From assembly GCA_020851565.1 (NCBI GenBank), contig JADZCN010000022.1, forward strand, positions 1-64,000: a DNA stretch of 64,000 nt, in the 5' to 3' direction. Below the pieces are notes generated by a model that had not been told where the DNA came from, did no database searches, and saw only the letters and a list, made by a program, of their open reading frames with translations. This DNA comes from Acidobacteriota bacterium (GTDB taxonomy: Bacteria; Acidobacteriota; Vicinamibacteria; Vicinamibacterales; UBA2999). Made by a program: the position numbers and the translations under genes. Positions 34,720 through 44,758 of this stretch are shown piece by piece (positions within the stretch are counted from its first letter, which is position 1; every line of letters begins with the position of its first letter).

Positions 34720-36240
34720 TCAGGCCGTCTCCACTTCGGCGAGCGACGCGTGCCCGCGCTCCATCTGCCGCATCAGACCGGGCTGCTGCTCCCGCTGCAT
34801 GCGCTGCACCACCACGTGCATCCACACGAGACACCCCGCCGAGAACACGGCCAGGACGGCCCAGCTCGTGGTCCAGATGCCGGTGCTGCGCAGCAGATAC
34901 CCGAACAGGATGGGGAAGAAGAACCCGCCCAGCCCGCCGATGACCCCGACCATGCCGCCGACGACGCCGACGCTCTCCGGGAAGTAGTCCGGGATGTGCC
35001 GGTACACTGCGGCCTTGCCGATCCCCATCAGGAAGCCGACGACGAGCACCAGCGCCGAGAAGATCCAGACGTTGGCCTGGAAGTAGACGTGCGTGACCCC
35101 GCGGGCGAGCAGCTGGCGCTTCGCCACTCGATCGCCGACCGTCACCGTGGGCTCGTGCCAGAAGGCGGTGGTCGGGAGGACCAGCGCCCGCTCGTCGGCG
35201 CTCCGGTCCCAGTTCGCGGGCTTCGGGCGCAGGGGGTAGATCCGCCCATCGACGACAATCTGTGCGTCGGAGACGGCACCCACCATGCCGGCCCGTGCCG
35301 CCATCACGCCGCTCCCCGGGGACTGGACGTCCATGCGTGGCACGATCAGCAGCGCGCAACACACGGTGCACCCGCCGAGCACCCAGTACATGACCCGCCG
35401 CGCGCCCCAGTGGTCCGACATCCATCCGCCGAGCCCCCGGATGACGCCGCCGGGCAGGCTGAAGATGGCCGCCATCATGCCGGCCGCGGCGACCGTCATG
35501 CCGTACGCATTCACGTAGTAGGGGATGAGCCACTGCGCCAGACCGACGTAGGCGCCGAAGACCAGCAGGTAGTAGGCGCCGAAGCGCCACACCCGCATGC
35601 TGCGGAGCGGCGCCAGGCGCTCCCCGATCGTCAGGACATGATCGGTCTCGACCCTGCGGTCGTAGGTGAAGAGGAAGAAGCACACGCCGGTGATCGCCAG
35701 GGCGGTGGCGTAGAACTTCGGAAGGGCGCGCCACTGCTCGAGGTCGGTGTGATCGAGCGTGAGCATGGCCAGCAGCGCCGGGGCTCCCATGCTGGTAAGG
35801 GCCGCTCCGGCGTTGCCTGCGCCGAAGATGCCGAGCGCCGTGCCCTGGCGGTGGCGGCTGAACCACACGGACGTGTAGGCGATGCCCACGGCGAACGACC
35901 CGCCCGAGAGGCCGAAGCCGAGGGAGCCCCAGACGAAGTGCGCGTAGGTCGTGGCGTGGCTGAGCAGGTACATCGGCACCGCGGACAGGAAGAGCAGGAG
36001 GCCGAAGACCATTCGTCCGCCGTACCGATCCGTCAGCATGCCGAGCGGCAGGCGCGACAGCGATCCCGTCAGGACGGGCAGCCCGATCAGCCACCCCATC
36101 TGCGCCTCGTTCCACGCGAAGACGCCGTGATCGACCAGGTAGGTCACCAGCACGCCGTTCATCGTCCACGCCGCGAAGCACACGGTGAACGCCAGCGTGT
36201 TGACGACGAGCACGGTCAGCGCGCGGCTCTGGTCGGTCAT
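34720..36240 (-). CDS. narK1: Nitrate/nitrite transporter (NarK1-like, NNP family)
   Basis: A 506-residue major facilitator with nitrate-signature motifs LGIFGAGNAGAALTSMG and VGVVGGMVGVIGGLGGFFFP. A hydrophilic insertion of about 70 residues (around VVDGRIYPLRPKPANWDRS) lies between helices 8 and 9, as in the NarK1 half of some paired or fused NarK systems. It imports nitrate and/or exchanges nitrite. It begins 46 nt after narI and is followed at once by the second transporter, the same order as in Thermus nar operons. Confidence 0.9.
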   Translation of the reverse strand: MTDQSRALTVLVVNTLAFTVCFAAWTMNGVLVTYLVDHGVFAWNEAQMGWLIGLPVLTGSLSRLPLGMLTDRYGGRMVFGLLLFLSAVPMYLLSHATTYAHFVWGSLGFGLSGGSFAVGIAYTSVWFSRHRQGTALGIFGAGNAGAALTSMGAPALLAMLTLDHTDLEQWRALPKFYATALAITGVCFFLFTYDRRVETDHVLTIGERLAPLRSMRVWRFGAYYLLVFGAYVGLAQWLIPYYVNAYGMTVAAAGMMAAIFSLPGGVIRGLGGWMSDHWGARRVMYWVLGGCTVCCALLIVPRMDVQSPGSGVMAARAGMVGAVSDAQIVVDGRIYPLRPKPANWDRSADERALVLPTTAFWHEPTVTVGDRVAKRQLLARGVTHVYFQANVWIFSALVLVVGFLMGIGKAAVYRHIPDYFPESVGVVGGMVGVIGGLGGFFFPILFGYLLRSTGIWTTSWAVLAVFSAGCLVWMHVVVQRMQREQQPGLMRQMERGHASLAEVETA

Positions 36241-36286
36241 GGCGCGGGCTCCGCAGCGAGTGGCGAGTGGGCCACGACGCGCTCCG

Positions 36287-36985
36287 TTACACTCCGTGGC
36301 GGGCGGGGCGGGGGCGATACCACCGCACGACCTGCGGCCGCCGCCAGAGATACGGGTTGGGCACCACCAGGATGTGCACGAGGCGGCTGAACGGAAACAC
36401 CGCGAAGAGCGCGAAGGCGCCGCCCATGTGCAGCTTCACCAGCCAGGGCATGCCGGCGATGAACGCGAGGTCCGGACTGAAGGTGAGCAGCGACCAGAGG
36501 TAGGGCGAGGCGACGGCGGCGAACCACGACGCGCCCCACGGGTGGAAGATCGCCACGAGCACCCCGGTCGTCACCTGCAGGAGCAGCAGGGCGTACACCG
36601 TCCAGTCCATGCGGCTGGTCACGACCCGGACCTTCGGCTCGCTGGACCGACGGATGATGATGCCCACCAGGCCGACCAGCGCCAGCAGGCCGGCCGCCAG
36701 GGCCGAGGCCTCGAGGATGTAGAGCCGCACCGGCTGGGCGTTCCAGGCCAGGATGCTGCGCGGCACGAGGAACGCGACCAGGTGGCCCGCGAACACCGTG
36801 AGGATGCCGTAGTGGAACGGCACGACGGCCCAGAAATGGAAGCGGTTCTCCAGGAACTGCGACGAGTAGCTCGAGTAGGAGAAGGGCCGGTTCCAGTAGC
36901 GCCCGACGGTCGCCAGGAAGAACACGACCATGGCGACGTAGGGCAGGACGGCGAAGAGGAGGAGGTCGAGCGCGGCACTAGACAT
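36287..36985 (-). CDS. narI: Respiratory nitrate reductase gamma subunit (cytochrome b)
   Basis: A 232-residue membrane cytochrome b with five transmembrane helices that anchors NarGH and oxidises quinol. Heme-ligand-type histidines occur in FHFWAVVPFHYGILTVFAGHLVAF and WLVKLHMGGAFALFAVFPFSRLVH. Length and motif order match NarI. ATG 36985 lies inside the narJ end (8-nt overlap), which indicates coupled translation. Confidence 0.95.
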   Translation of the reverse strand: MSSAALDLLLFAVLPYVAMVVFFLATVGRYWNRPFSYSSYSSQFLENRFHFWAVVPFHYGILTVFAGHLVAFLVPRSILAWNAQPVRLYILEASALAAGLLALVGLVGIIIRRSSEPKVRVVTSRMDWTVYALLLLQVTTGVLVAIFHPWGASWFAAVASPYLWSLLTFSPDLAFIAGMPWLVKLHMGGAFALFAVFPFSRLVHILVVPNPYLWRRPQVVRWYRPRPARHGV

Positions 36986-37523
36986 GGCGGGCCTCTTCAA
37001 CGGGGCGGTGCGCGAGCGCGGACACGACCGTCCGCACACTCCGCAGGAGATGAGGGTAGGGGCCTTCCCGTGACGCGAGCCCCTCCAGGATCTTGTCGAC
37101 GGCCGGGAGGACCGACTCGGCGGCGAGGCTGGCGGCGGTGTCGGCGGGCAGTCGGCCCAGCAGCCGCAGCACCTGCGGCAGGTAGTCGGGCAGCTCGTGA
37201 CCCTCGTCGAGACCGTGTGCCGCCAGCAGGCCGCGCAGCCGCACGAGGAAATCACCGCGGTCGTAGTTCTCCCCGAACAGGTGCCAGCCGATGTCGAGGG
37301 TGCACTTCGGGTCGAAGTCGAAGGCCGCGATGAACTGTTCCTGCGTAGCCGCGAGCGACGCCCCCGCGAGGCCCCCCGCGAAGGCGCGCAGGTCGGCGGC
37401 GGCCTCCGGCGGGGCCCATGCCTGGGCATCGGCGCAGCGCGCCACGAGGGCCGGCGTCGACGCGTCCGGATAGCTGAGCGCGTCGGCCAGCACGGCGAGG
37501 ACCGGGTGAGCCGCCTCTGTCAT
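36978..37523 (-). CDS. narJ: Nitrate reductase assembly chaperone NarJ
   Basis: A 181-residue cytosolic chaperone of the TorD/NarJ (DmsD) family needed to insert the molybdenum cofactor into NarG and to attach NarGH to NarI. Typical segments are LADALSYPDAST, FDFDPKCTLDIGWHLFGENYDRG and ELPDYLPQVLRLL. The start overlaps the narH stop by one base (TGATG) and the end overlaps narI. Confidence 0.94.
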   Translation of the reverse strand: MTEAAHPVLAVLADALSYPDASTPALVARCADAQAWAPPEAAADLRAFAGGLAGASLAATQEQFIAAFDFDPKCTLDIGWHLFGENYDRGDFLVRLRGLLAAHGLDEGHELPDYLPQVLRLLGRLPADTAASLAAESVLPAVDKILEGLASREGPYPHLLRSVRTVVSALAHRPVEEARHV

Positions 37524-39025
37524 CACTCCCCCCGTTTCGGCCGGGAGATGAACCCGAACCCGGCGCCCTGCTTGTGCTCCATCGGGTCCTCGAGCATCGC
37601 GATGGCCTCTTCGCGGTGCATCGGCGGGATGACGAAGCGGTCGTCGAACGTGCAGAGCGAGGTGAGCTGGTAGATGGCGTCGGCCTCCTCGGGTGTGCAA
37701 TCGGCCTCGCGCAGCATTCGCTCCGCCGTCGCCGCATCCACGTCGCCCACGGTCAGCATGCGCCGGTACCAGCGCACGGCCTTCTGCTTGCGCAGCGCAT
37801 AGCGCACCGGCCCTTCGTTCCCCGCGCCGAACAGGTTGGCGAGGAACTTCATCGGCACGCGCGCGTCCTCGATGTCGTGGAAGAGGTCGCCGGACACGCC
37901 GTCCACCGTGCCGCCCCGGCCGCCCGACCGCTGCGCCATGACGGGCGCCATCGGCGGCACGTAGAAGAGCATCGGCATCGTGCGGTACTCGATGTGCGGC
38001 GGGAGCGCCAGCTTCCAGATCTTCACGAACTTGTAGACCGGCGATTTCTGGGCCGACGCGATCACCGACTCGTGTACGCCGGAGGCCAGCGCGGCCTCGA
38101 CGACCGCCGGGTCGTTGGGATCCAGGATGAGCGAGCGCTGAGCCTCGACCAGGTCCTCCGTGTCGCTCCTGGCCGCTTCCTCGAGCCGGGACGCGTCGTA
38201 GAGCAGCACGCCCAGATAGCGGATGCGGCCGACGCACGAGTGGAAGCACGCGGGCGCCTGCCCGGTCTCGAGCCGCGGGAAGCACAGGATGCACTTCTCG
38301 GACTTGCCGGTGGACCAGTTGTAATAGACCTTCTTGTACGGGCACGCCGCGATGCACGACCGCCAGCCCCGGCACCGGGTCTGGTCGAGCAGCACGATAC
38401 CGTCTTCGCCCCGCTTGTACAGCGCGCCCGAGGGGCAGGCCGCCACGCACGCCGGGTTCAGGCAGTGGTTGCAGATGCGCGGGAAGTAGAAGAACACCAG
38501 CCGCTCGATGGCCGACAACTGGCCCTTCTGCTCGTCGGAGAGCCCGGCGAGGTTGGGATCGTTCTCGGCGTAGACGGTGGAGCCGCTGAGGTCGTCGTCC
38601 CAGTTGGGACCCGCCTTGATGTCCAGGTACTCGCCGGTGACGAGCGAGATGGGGATGGCCGTCGGCTGATCCTGGCCTTCGGGCGCGTTGAACAGGTGCT
38701 GGTAGTCGTAGGTCCAGGGCTCGTAGTAGTCGTCCAGGCTCGGCTGGTGCGGGTGGTGGAAGATGTTGGTCACCACCCGGGCCTTGTCGGTCGACTTCAG
38801 GCGCAGGTCGCCGCCCTCGGTGCGGACCCAGCCGCCGTTGTACTTGTCCTGGTTCTCCCACTGCGTCGGGAAGCCCGTGCCGGGCTTGGTCTCGACGTTG
38901 TTCCACCACATGTACTCTGTGCCCTTGCGATCGGTCCAGATGTTCTTGCACGCGATGCTGCAGGTGTGGCAGCCGATGCACTTGTCCAGGTGAAACACCA
39001 TCGCGATCTGCGAACGAACCTCCAC
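37523..39025 (-). CDS. narH: Respiratory nitrate reductase beta subunit (iron-sulfur)
   Basis: A 500-residue iron-sulfur subunit carrying three [4Fe-4S] and one [3Fe-4S] clusters. Cysteine groups: CIGCHTCSIACKN near the N-terminus, CNHCLNPACVAACPSGALY, CRGWRSCIAACPYKK (the W in place of the fourth Cys marks the [3Fe-4S] site) and CILCFPRLETGQAPACFHSC. It passes electrons from NarI to NarG. The start is GTG 39025, supported by AGGAG six bases upstream and by family length. Confidence 0.96.
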   Translation of the reverse strand: MEVRSQIAMVFHLDKCIGCHTCSIACKNIWTDRKGTEYMWWNNVETKPGTGFPTQWENQDKYNGGWVRTEGGDLRLKSTDKARVVTNIFHHPHQPSLDDYYEPWTYDYQHLFNAPEGQDQPTAIPISLVTGEYLDIKAGPNWDDDLSGSTVYAENDPNLAGLSDEQKGQLSAIERLVFFYFPRICNHCLNPACVAACPSGALYKRGEDGIVLLDQTRCRGWRSCIAACPYKKVYYNWSTGKSEKCILCFPRLETGQAPACFHSCVGRIRYLGVLLYDASRLEEAARSDTEDLVEAQRSLILDPNDPAVVEAALASGVHESVIASAQKSPVYKFVKIWKLALPPHIEYRTMPMLFYVPPMAPVMAQRSGGRGGTVDGVSGDLFHDIEDARVPMKFLANLFGAGNEGPVRYALRKQKAVRWYRRMLTVGDVDAATAERMLREADCTPEEADAIYQLTSLCTFDDRFVIPPMHREEAIAMLEDPMEHKQGAGFGFISRPKRGE

Positions 39026-39066
39026 GGCTTGCTCCTTTCGCCCCGTCTATGCGTGCGACACCCGGA

Positions 39067-42000
39067 TCACCACTTCAAATCGGGGAGCTTCCGCACGAGG
39101 ATGTGCGTGTCGCGGTTGGACCCGACCGGGCCCCAGTAGTTGAAGTGGAACGTGAACTGGCCGTACCCGCCGACCATCATGCTGGGCTTCAGCCGCGTGC
39201 GGGTCAGGCTGTTGTGGCCGCCCGCCCGGCGGTAATTGCGCAGCGGCGATTTCGGCACCGAGAACGTGCGCTCCGGCGAGTGGTACTGGATGCACACGCC
39301 CGGGGGGATGCGGGCGCTCACGACGGCCCGCGTCACCACCACGCCGTGGTCGTTGTACACCTCCACCCAGTCGTTGTCCTTGACGCCGATCGCGGCCGCG
39401 TCGTGGTCGTTCATCCAGAACGGCTCGACGCCGCGCGACAGCGTGGTCATCCGCTGGTTGTCGCCGTAGGTCGAGTGGATGTGCCACTTGCCGTGCGGCG
39501 TCAGGTAGTTCAGCATCTTCGACTGGCCGACGTCCTTCTGGAAGCGGATGTCGGCGTACTGCGTGGGGAGCGGCTTGGGCTTGTAGGTCGGCACGTGCTC
39601 GCCGAACTGCAGGTAGCCCGGGTGGTCGAGGTAGAAGTGCTGGCGTCCGGTCAGCGTGCGCCAGGGCACGAGCGCCTCCACGTTGTAGGTGAACGGCGAG
39701 TAGGCGCGCCCGTTGGCGATGAGCCCCGACCACATCGGGCTGTTGACGAACCGGCGCGGCTGGGACTGGATGTCCTTGTAGCTCGTGCGGAAGCCGCGGT
39801 CCTTCTCCGCCAGGTGCGCCAGCGGCAGGCCCACCTTCTCTTCCATGTTCTTGTACGAGCGGTGGGCGAGCTCCCCGTTGGTGACGGAGGCGAACTTGAG
39901 GATGGTGTTGCACACCTCCTCGTCGGCGGCCAGCGACGGATACCGCACCCCGTCCCACGTCCTCGTGGGCCCATTCGCCACCGCCTCGTCGTAGACGTCG
40001 TCCACGGCGTAGTGCGTGCCGTGCGCGCCCAGCCCCTTGTCCCGCGCCAGCCGCCCGAACGAGCAGTACTGGTTGTGCAGGTTGGCGTAGTCGCGCGTCA
40101 CCACCTTGAGCGCCGGCATCGTCCGGCCCGGGATCGCCTCGATCTCACCCGTCAGCCAGTCCTTCATTGCCGGCGGGGCGATCTCGGCCTCGGTGTCATG
40201 GGCGAGCGGGGTGGCGACGAGGTCCTGCACCGGCGTCGGGAAATGGCGTGGCGCCAGCTCGGACAACTTCCTGGCGATCGAGCTGAACACCTGCCAGTCG
40301 CTCTTCGACTCCCAGCAGGGCGGTACGGCGGGGGACAGCGGATGGATGAAGCTGTGCAGGTCGGTCGAGTTGATGTCGGCCTTCTCGTAGAAGGTCGCCG
40401 TCGGGAGGACGATGTCCGAGTAGAGCGCGGACGTGTCCATCCGGAAGTTGATGTCGACGACCAGATCCATCTTTCCCTGCGGGGCGGTCTCGTGCCACAC
40501 CACCTCCTTGACCGAGTCGGCAGCCAGGTCCTCCGCCACCTTGTTCGTGTGCGTACCGAGGTAGTGGTGGAGGAAGTACTCGTGCCCCTTCGCGCTCGAC
40601 ATCAGCGCGTTGCCGCGCCAGATGAACCAGACGCGCGGCCAGTTCTCGGGGCCGTCCGGGTCCTCCACCGCGAAGCGCAGCGTGCGCGCTTTCAGCTGGT
40701 CGACGACGTACTGCACGACCTCCTGCTCGGTGGCGGCGCCGGCGGCCTGCGCTTCCTTCACGAGCTCGATCGGGTTCTTGTTGAACTGGGGATAGAACGG
40801 CATCCAGCCGTTGCGAACGGCCTTGACCTGCACGTCCATCGTGTGGCCCTGGGCCAGCGAACCAGGCGGCTGGTTCGGCGGCACCGTGTGGTAATCGGTG
40901 AACGACTTCTCGTAGCGCCACTGGTCGGTGTTCACGTAGTGCCAGCTCGGCGCGTTCTGCAGGCGCGAGGCCGGGATCCAGTCCTTGCCCATGGCAATCG
41001 ACGACCACGACTCGCCCGGCGCCAGTTTCTCCTGCCCGACGTAGTGCGCCAGGCCGCCGCCGCTCACGCCGACGCACCCGCAGAACATCAGCGCGTTGAT
41101 ACCGGCGCGGTACATCAGGTTGCCGTGGTACCAGTGGTTGATGCCGGCGCCGATGATGATGATGTTCTTGCCATTGGTGTGCTCGGCGGTCGACCCCCAC
41201 TCGCGCGCGAAGCGCAGCAACGTCTCGCGCCCCATGCCGGTGTACTTCTCGGCCCAGGCGGGCGTGTAGGGCAGGTCGTCGTCGTAGCTGGACGGGTAGG
41301 CGCCCGGCAATCCGCGCGGCACGCCGTACTGCGCCATGAGGATGTCGTAGATGGTGGCGACGAGCGCGGTGGACCCGTCGGCCAGCGTGAGGCGCATGGC
41401 CGGCACCCCCCGGACGATCGTCTGTCCCTGGCCGAAGTCGTCGAGCTGGGCCTGTACCACTTCGTCCGCGTTGTTCAGCAGGGTCAGGATCGGCGCGATG
41501 TCGCTGCCGTCGGCGCCGTCCTTGAGGAGCAGGTTCCACTTGCCCTTGTCCTGCTTCGCCCAGCGGAACCCGACGCTCCCCATCGGCATCTTCGGCCGGC
41601 GCTCCGCCTCGTCCCACATGAGGAACTGCCAGTCGCCGTTCTCGACGCCGGCGTAGGCGGAGAGCCGGTTGGCGCGCAGCAGTTGCCCGGGCCGGTACTG
41701 GCCGTCGGCCCTGGGCTCGAGCTCGACCAGCAGCGGCGCGTCGGTGTAGCGCTTGCAGTAGTCGACGAAGTAGGGCACCTGGCGGTCGTGATGGAACTCC
41801 TTCAGCAGCACATGGTTGACGGCCATCCACCAGGCACCGTCCTGGCCGGCGTTGAGCGGCACCCACTCGTCGGCGTACTTCGCCACCTGGTTGAAGTCGG
41901 GCGCGAACACCCACATCTTCGTGCCGTTGTGGCGCGACTCGGCGGCGAAGTGACAATCGGGCGTGCGGGTCATGTTGAGGTTCGACCCCATCACGGCCAG

Positions 42001-42711
42001 CATCTTCGCGTTGTACCAGTCGGCCGACTCGTGCACGTCGGTCTGCTCGCCCCAGGTCTCGGGCGAAGCCACGGGCAGGTCGCAGTACCAGTCGTAGAAG
42101 GAGAGCGACAGGCCGCCGAACAGCTGCAGGAAGCGCGACCCGGCCGCGTAGCTGATCATCGACATCGCCGGAATCGGCGAGAACCCGGCCACGCGGTCGG
42201 GGCCGTGCGTCTTGGCCGTGTAGAGCAGCGAGGCGCTGATGATCTCGAGCACCGTGTTCCAGTCGGCGCGCCGGAAGCCGCCCTTGCCCCGCGCGCGCTG
42301 CCAGCGGCTCCGTGCCTCGGGGTTCTCGACGAGCGACCGCCAGGCCTCGACCGGGTCGGTGTGGGCCGCGCGCGCCTCCTGCCACAGGTCGAGCAGGGGC
42401 CCGCGCGCGTACGGGTACTTCACGCGCAGCGGGCTGTAGAGGTACCACGAGTACGAGATGCCGCGCTGGCACCCGCGCGGCTCGTAGGGCGGCAGCCCCG
42501 ACTCGAGCAGCGGGTAGTCCAGCGCCTGCATCTCCCACGTGACAATGCCGTTCTTGACGTAGATCTGCCAGCTGCAGCCGCCCGTGCAGTTCACGCCGTG
42601 CGTGCTGCGGATGATCTTGTCGTGCTGCCAGCGGTTGCGGTAGAACTCCTCCCACTTGCGCAGGCCTGCCTTGGTCTCGTCCTTGATCCAGGTGATGGTC
42701 CCGTTCTTCAT
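39067..42711 (-). CDS. narG: Respiratory nitrate reductase alpha subunit (molybdopterin)
   Basis: A 1214-residue bis-MGD catalytic subunit that reduces nitrate to nitrite. The N-terminal FS0 cluster ligands are H38, C42, C46 and C81 ([16 protein letters not shown] ... PRGCQRG), with His as first ligand as in NarG. The molybdenum ligand is D207 in [20 protein letters not shown]. The N-terminus lacks a strong Tat hydrophobic region and resembles the vestigial leader of cytoplasmic NarG, so NarGH probably faces the cytoplasm. ATG 42711 has GGAGG six bases upstream and overlaps the narC stop by four bases. A long plus-strand open frame opposite is a coding shadow. Confidence 0.97.
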   Translation of the reverse strand: MKNGTITWIKDETKAGLRKWEEFYRNRWQHDKIIRSTHGVNCTGGCSWQIYVKNGIVTWEMQALDYPLLESGLPPYEPRGCQRGISYSWYLYSPLRVKYPYARGPLLDLWQEARAAHTDPVEAWRSLVENPEARSRWQRARGKGGFRRADWNTVLEIISASLLYTAKTHGPDRVAGFSPIPAMSMISYAAGSRFLQLFGGLSLSFYDWYCDLPVASPETWGEQTDVHESADWYNAKMLAVMGSNLNMTRTPDCHFAAESRHNGTKMWVFAPDFNQVAKYADEWVPLNAGQDGAWWMAVNHVLLKEFHHDRQVPYFVDYCKRYTDAPLLVELEPRADGQYRPGQLLRANRLSAYAGVENGDWQFLMWDEAERRPKMPMGSVGFRWAKQDKGKWNLLLKDGADGSDIAPILTLLNNADEVVQAQLDDFGQGQTIVRGVPAMRLTLADGSTALVATIYDILMAQYGVPRGLPGAYPSSYDDDLPYTPAWAEKYTGMGRETLLRFAREWGSTAEHTNGKNIIIIGAGINHWYHGNLMYRAGINALMFCGCVGVSGGGLAHYVGQEKLAPGESWSSIAMGKDWIPASRLQNAPSWHYVNTDQWRYEKSFTDYHTVPPNQPPGSLAQGHTMDVQVKAVRNGWMPFYPQFNKNPIELVKEAQAAGAATEQEVVQYVVDQLKARTLRFAVEDPDGPENWPRVWFIWRGNALMSSAKGHEYFLHHYLGTHTNKVAEDLAADSVKEVVWHETAPQGKMDLVVDINFRMDTSALYSDIVLPTATFYEKADINSTDLHSFIHPLSPAVPPCWESKSDWQVFSSIARKLSELAPRHFPTPVQDLVATPLAHDTEAEIAPPAMKDWLTGEIEAIPGRTMPALKVVTRDYANLHNQYCSFGRLARDKGLGAHGTHYAVDDVYDEAVANGPTRTWDGVRYPSLAADEEVCNTILKFASVTNGELAHRSYKNMEEKVGLPLAHLAEKDRGFRTSYKDIQSQPRRFVNSPMWSGLIANGRAYSPFTYNVEALVPWRTLTGRQHFYLDHPGYLQFGEHVPTYKPKPLPTQYADIRFQKDVGQSKMLNYLTPHGKWHIHSTYGDNQRMTTLSRGVEPFWMNDHDAAAIGVKDNDWVEVYNDHGVVVTRAVVSARIPPGVCIQYHSPERTFSVPKSPLRNYRRAGGHNSLTRTRLKPSMMVGGYGQFTFHFNYWGPVGSNRDTHILVRKLPDLKW

Positions 42712-43589
42712 CGGTCGCCTCCGCGGGCGTGTGCGCGTCCAAAGCCGGCGTCTTCCACGAGCGGCCCCCGCACGGCACGGAACCGCCGGCGCCAGGCGCC
42801 GTCCATCCCGGCGAGCAGCACCACGGCGCCCCCGAGCCCGAGCAGGAGGAACGTGACCCGGCCGAAGCCGGAGTCCTCGCCGCCCTGCCGCGCCGCCTCC
42901 TCGAGATAGGCCACGACGGGCAGGATCTCGTCGGCGTCGAGCGGCGTGTCGCGGAACACCGACTGCATGGTGGAGGTGGCCGGCGCCGACAGCCACACCG
43001 ACAGTGCCTTGCGCCCCTGCAGCCGCTCGTACACCTTGGTCAGGTCGGGGCCGAGCCGTCCGCCGCCGAGCGCGCCCACGCCCCGCACCGTGTGGCACGA
43101 CAGGCATGGCGGGCCGCCCGCCAGCTGCGCGATGTCGCCGCGCATGATCGCGCGCCCCCGCTCGATGTCCTGCGGCGTGAAGGGCCGATCGCTGATCTGC
43201 ACGCCGACGAACTGCGACTTCTCGAGCTTCGACTCGGCCTCGATGAGCGAGATGATCGCGTCGACCATGGCCGGCGTCATGCCCGGCAGCGAAGGCATGA
43301 GCACCCCGCGCGCCTCCTGGAAGAGCTGCACGGCCGTCGGGTCACCGGCGTCGATCAGCGCCTTGGGGTTCGGCATGTAGCGCAGCAGCCACGCGTGATC
43401 GCGGCGCGCGGTGACGTCTTTCAGATCAGGCCCTGTCAGCCGGCCGCCGCCAATCGTGTGACAGCTGACGCAGTTCTGTTTGAAGTAGGCGGTCGCATCC
43501 TGGGCCCGGGCGGCGCCGGGCGTCGCCAACGCCAGCGCCAGCGCCACCGCCAGGGCTGACGCCCACCATCTTCCGAACGGCGCATTCAC
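42708..43589 (-). CDS. narC: Diheme cytochrome c of the nitrate reductase operon
   Basis: A 293-residue periplasmic cytochrome with a signal peptide ([17 protein letters not shown]), two heme motifs ([11 protein letters not shown] and [12 protein letters not shown]) and a C-terminal transmembrane anchor ([20 protein letters not shown]). Position and layout match NarC, the membrane-bound diheme cytochrome that in Thermus heads narCGHJIK, helps mature NarGHI and can take part in electron transfer to it. It is first in the operon and overlaps narG. A TATGAC-N4-GTCATA site lies 113 nt before its start. Confidence 0.88.
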   Translation of the reverse strand: MNAPFGRWWASALAVALALALATPGAARAQDATAYFKQNCVSCHTIGGGRLTGPDLKDVTARRDHAWLLRYMPNPKALIDAGDPTAVQLFQEARGVLMPSLPGMTPAMVDAIISLIEAESKLEKSQFVGVQISDRPFTPQDIERGRAIMRGDIAQLAGGPPCLSCHTVRGVGALGGGRLGPDLTKVYERLQGRKALSVWLSAPATSTMQSVFRDTPLDADEILPVVAYLEEAARQGGEDSGFGRVTFLLLGLGGAVVLLAGMDGAWRRRFRAVRGPLVEDAGFGRAHARGGDR

Positions 43590-43701
43590 GCAGAGCCTCC
43601 TTGAACGTGGAGTTCGATCCGGGCGACACCGGCATTCGTCAGAGGTGAGCGGTGCCCGCGCCGGCGTGAGTGCTTTTTTGCACGAATGCCCGCTGCGCTG
43701 G

Positions 43702-43717
43702 TATGACGGTCGTCATA
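43702..43717. promoter_or_regulatory. TATGAC-N4-GTCATA site upstream of narC
   Basis: TATGACGGTCGTCATA is a perfect 6-4-6 palindrome overlapping the end of the UbiU-like gene. A start site 41.5 nt from its centre would be near 43668, giving a leader of about 79 nt to narC. The region between holds an AT-rich GTGCAAAAAAGCAC (minus strand) where melting could occur. Confidence 0.75.
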
Positions 43718-44753
43718 CGCCCGCATTCTCGCGACGCGCGGTGAAAGGCCCGCGGTAGTAGCACATCACGCCAGACGCGCAAGTCTCGGGCATGCCCCGC
43801 GCCCGCACCGCCCACTGCACGACGTCCTCGTCGGACGCGCCCGTCTCCATCCGTGCGAGTACCGCGCGCACCAGCCGCAGGCCGAGCAGCTTGCGAAGGG
43901 GCGAGGCCTGTCGGCCGGCGATCTTCACCGCATGAACGCCGAAGCGCCGGAAGGCCGGCATGGCACACACGCCACAGGCGCCGAGCGGCATGCCGCCCGA
44001 GGAGACCGTGGCCCCGCAGGCGTTGAGGTGCCAGATCCATTCCCGATGACGCGCGAAGTGGGCCTCGAGTCGCGCCGCCTCGCCGGGCCCGGGCGCCGCC
44101 CCGTCGGTGCGCTCGAAGGTCGGATCCCATCGCGCGAGGTCCACGCAAAATGCCCCCACACGGTGGTGGTGCAGCGTGTGGCACAGTCCTTCCTCGAAGG
44201 CACAGCCGTCGTAGAGGACGAAGGCCTCGAGCGGGACGGCCCCGCCCACAGCCGCGCTGATGCGACCCACCTCCTCGACGCTGAGGCCGCGCGGCAGGAT
44301 CACGCGGCCGACCCCCAGATCCCGGTAGAACCGCACCGCCTCGCTGTTGAGCGCGCTGGCAACCGAGCTGACGTGGAGGCGAGGGCCGAGGCCCGTGTCG
44401 GCCAGCGTGAGGAGCAGCGCCGTGTCCGAGACGATCAGGCCATCGATTCCGCACTCGCCGACCGCCTGTCGCGCCAGATCGGCCAGGTAGGTGAGCTGTG
44501 ATTCGATGTAGACCGGCGCATTCAGAGTCAGGAAGACCGGGACGCCGCGCGCGTGCGCGCGTGATACCAGCAGGGCGAGATCGTCGAGGCGCGACAGGTT
44601 GGCGCCAGCGGGGCTGCGCCGGTTCAGCCACACCGCGCCGGAGTAGGCGCGAATCCATTCCGGAGGGACCAGTCCGCAGTAGAGCTCGCCCGCGCCGCTC
44701 TCCACCAGCATCTCGACTTCGTCCGCGCTGCTCACGGGCGAGAGGATCGTCAT
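43713..44753 (-). CDS. U32-family protein, UbiU-like
   Basis: A 346-residue U32 family protein. It matches UbiU in its start (TILSPVSSADEVEMLVESGAGELYCGL), its central LHVSSVASALNSEAVRFYRDLGVGRVILPRGLS region, four widely spaced cysteines (YDGCAFEEGLCHTLHHHRVGAFC ... ACGVC) able to hold a [4Fe-4S] cluster, and VKIAGRQASP near the end. With UbiV, UbiU performs oxygen-independent ring hydroxylation in anaerobic ubiquinone synthesis. Other U32 proteins hydroxylate RNA bases. Acidobacteria normally use menaquinone, so the substrate here is open. It starts 5 nt after the UbiV-like gene and precedes the nar operon. Confidence 0.8.
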   Translation of the reverse strand: MTILSPVSSADEVEMLVESGAGELYCGLVPPEWIRAYSGAVWLNRRSPAGANLSRLDDLALLVSRAHARGVPVFLTLNAPVYIESQLTYLADLARQAVGECGIDGLIVSDTALLLTLADTGLGPRLHVSSVASALNSEAVRFYRDLGVGRVILPRGLSVEEVGRISAAVGGAVPLEAFVLYDGCAFEEGLCHTLHHHRVGAFCVDLARWDPTFERTDGAAPGPGEAARLEAHFARHREWIWHLNACGATVSSGGMPLGACGVCAMPAFRRFGVHAVKIAGRQASPLRKLLGLRLVRAVLARMETGASDEDVVQWAVRARGMPETCASGVMCYYRGPFTARRENAGV

Positions 44754-44758
44754 GGCGG

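Noticed and set aside
39049-42909. 1286-codon open frame on the plus strand opposite narG
   Set aside because: It is a GC-rich antisense shadow of narG with low-complexity Arg/Ala/Val/Gly/His composition and no domain; narG itself is fully conserved on the other strand.
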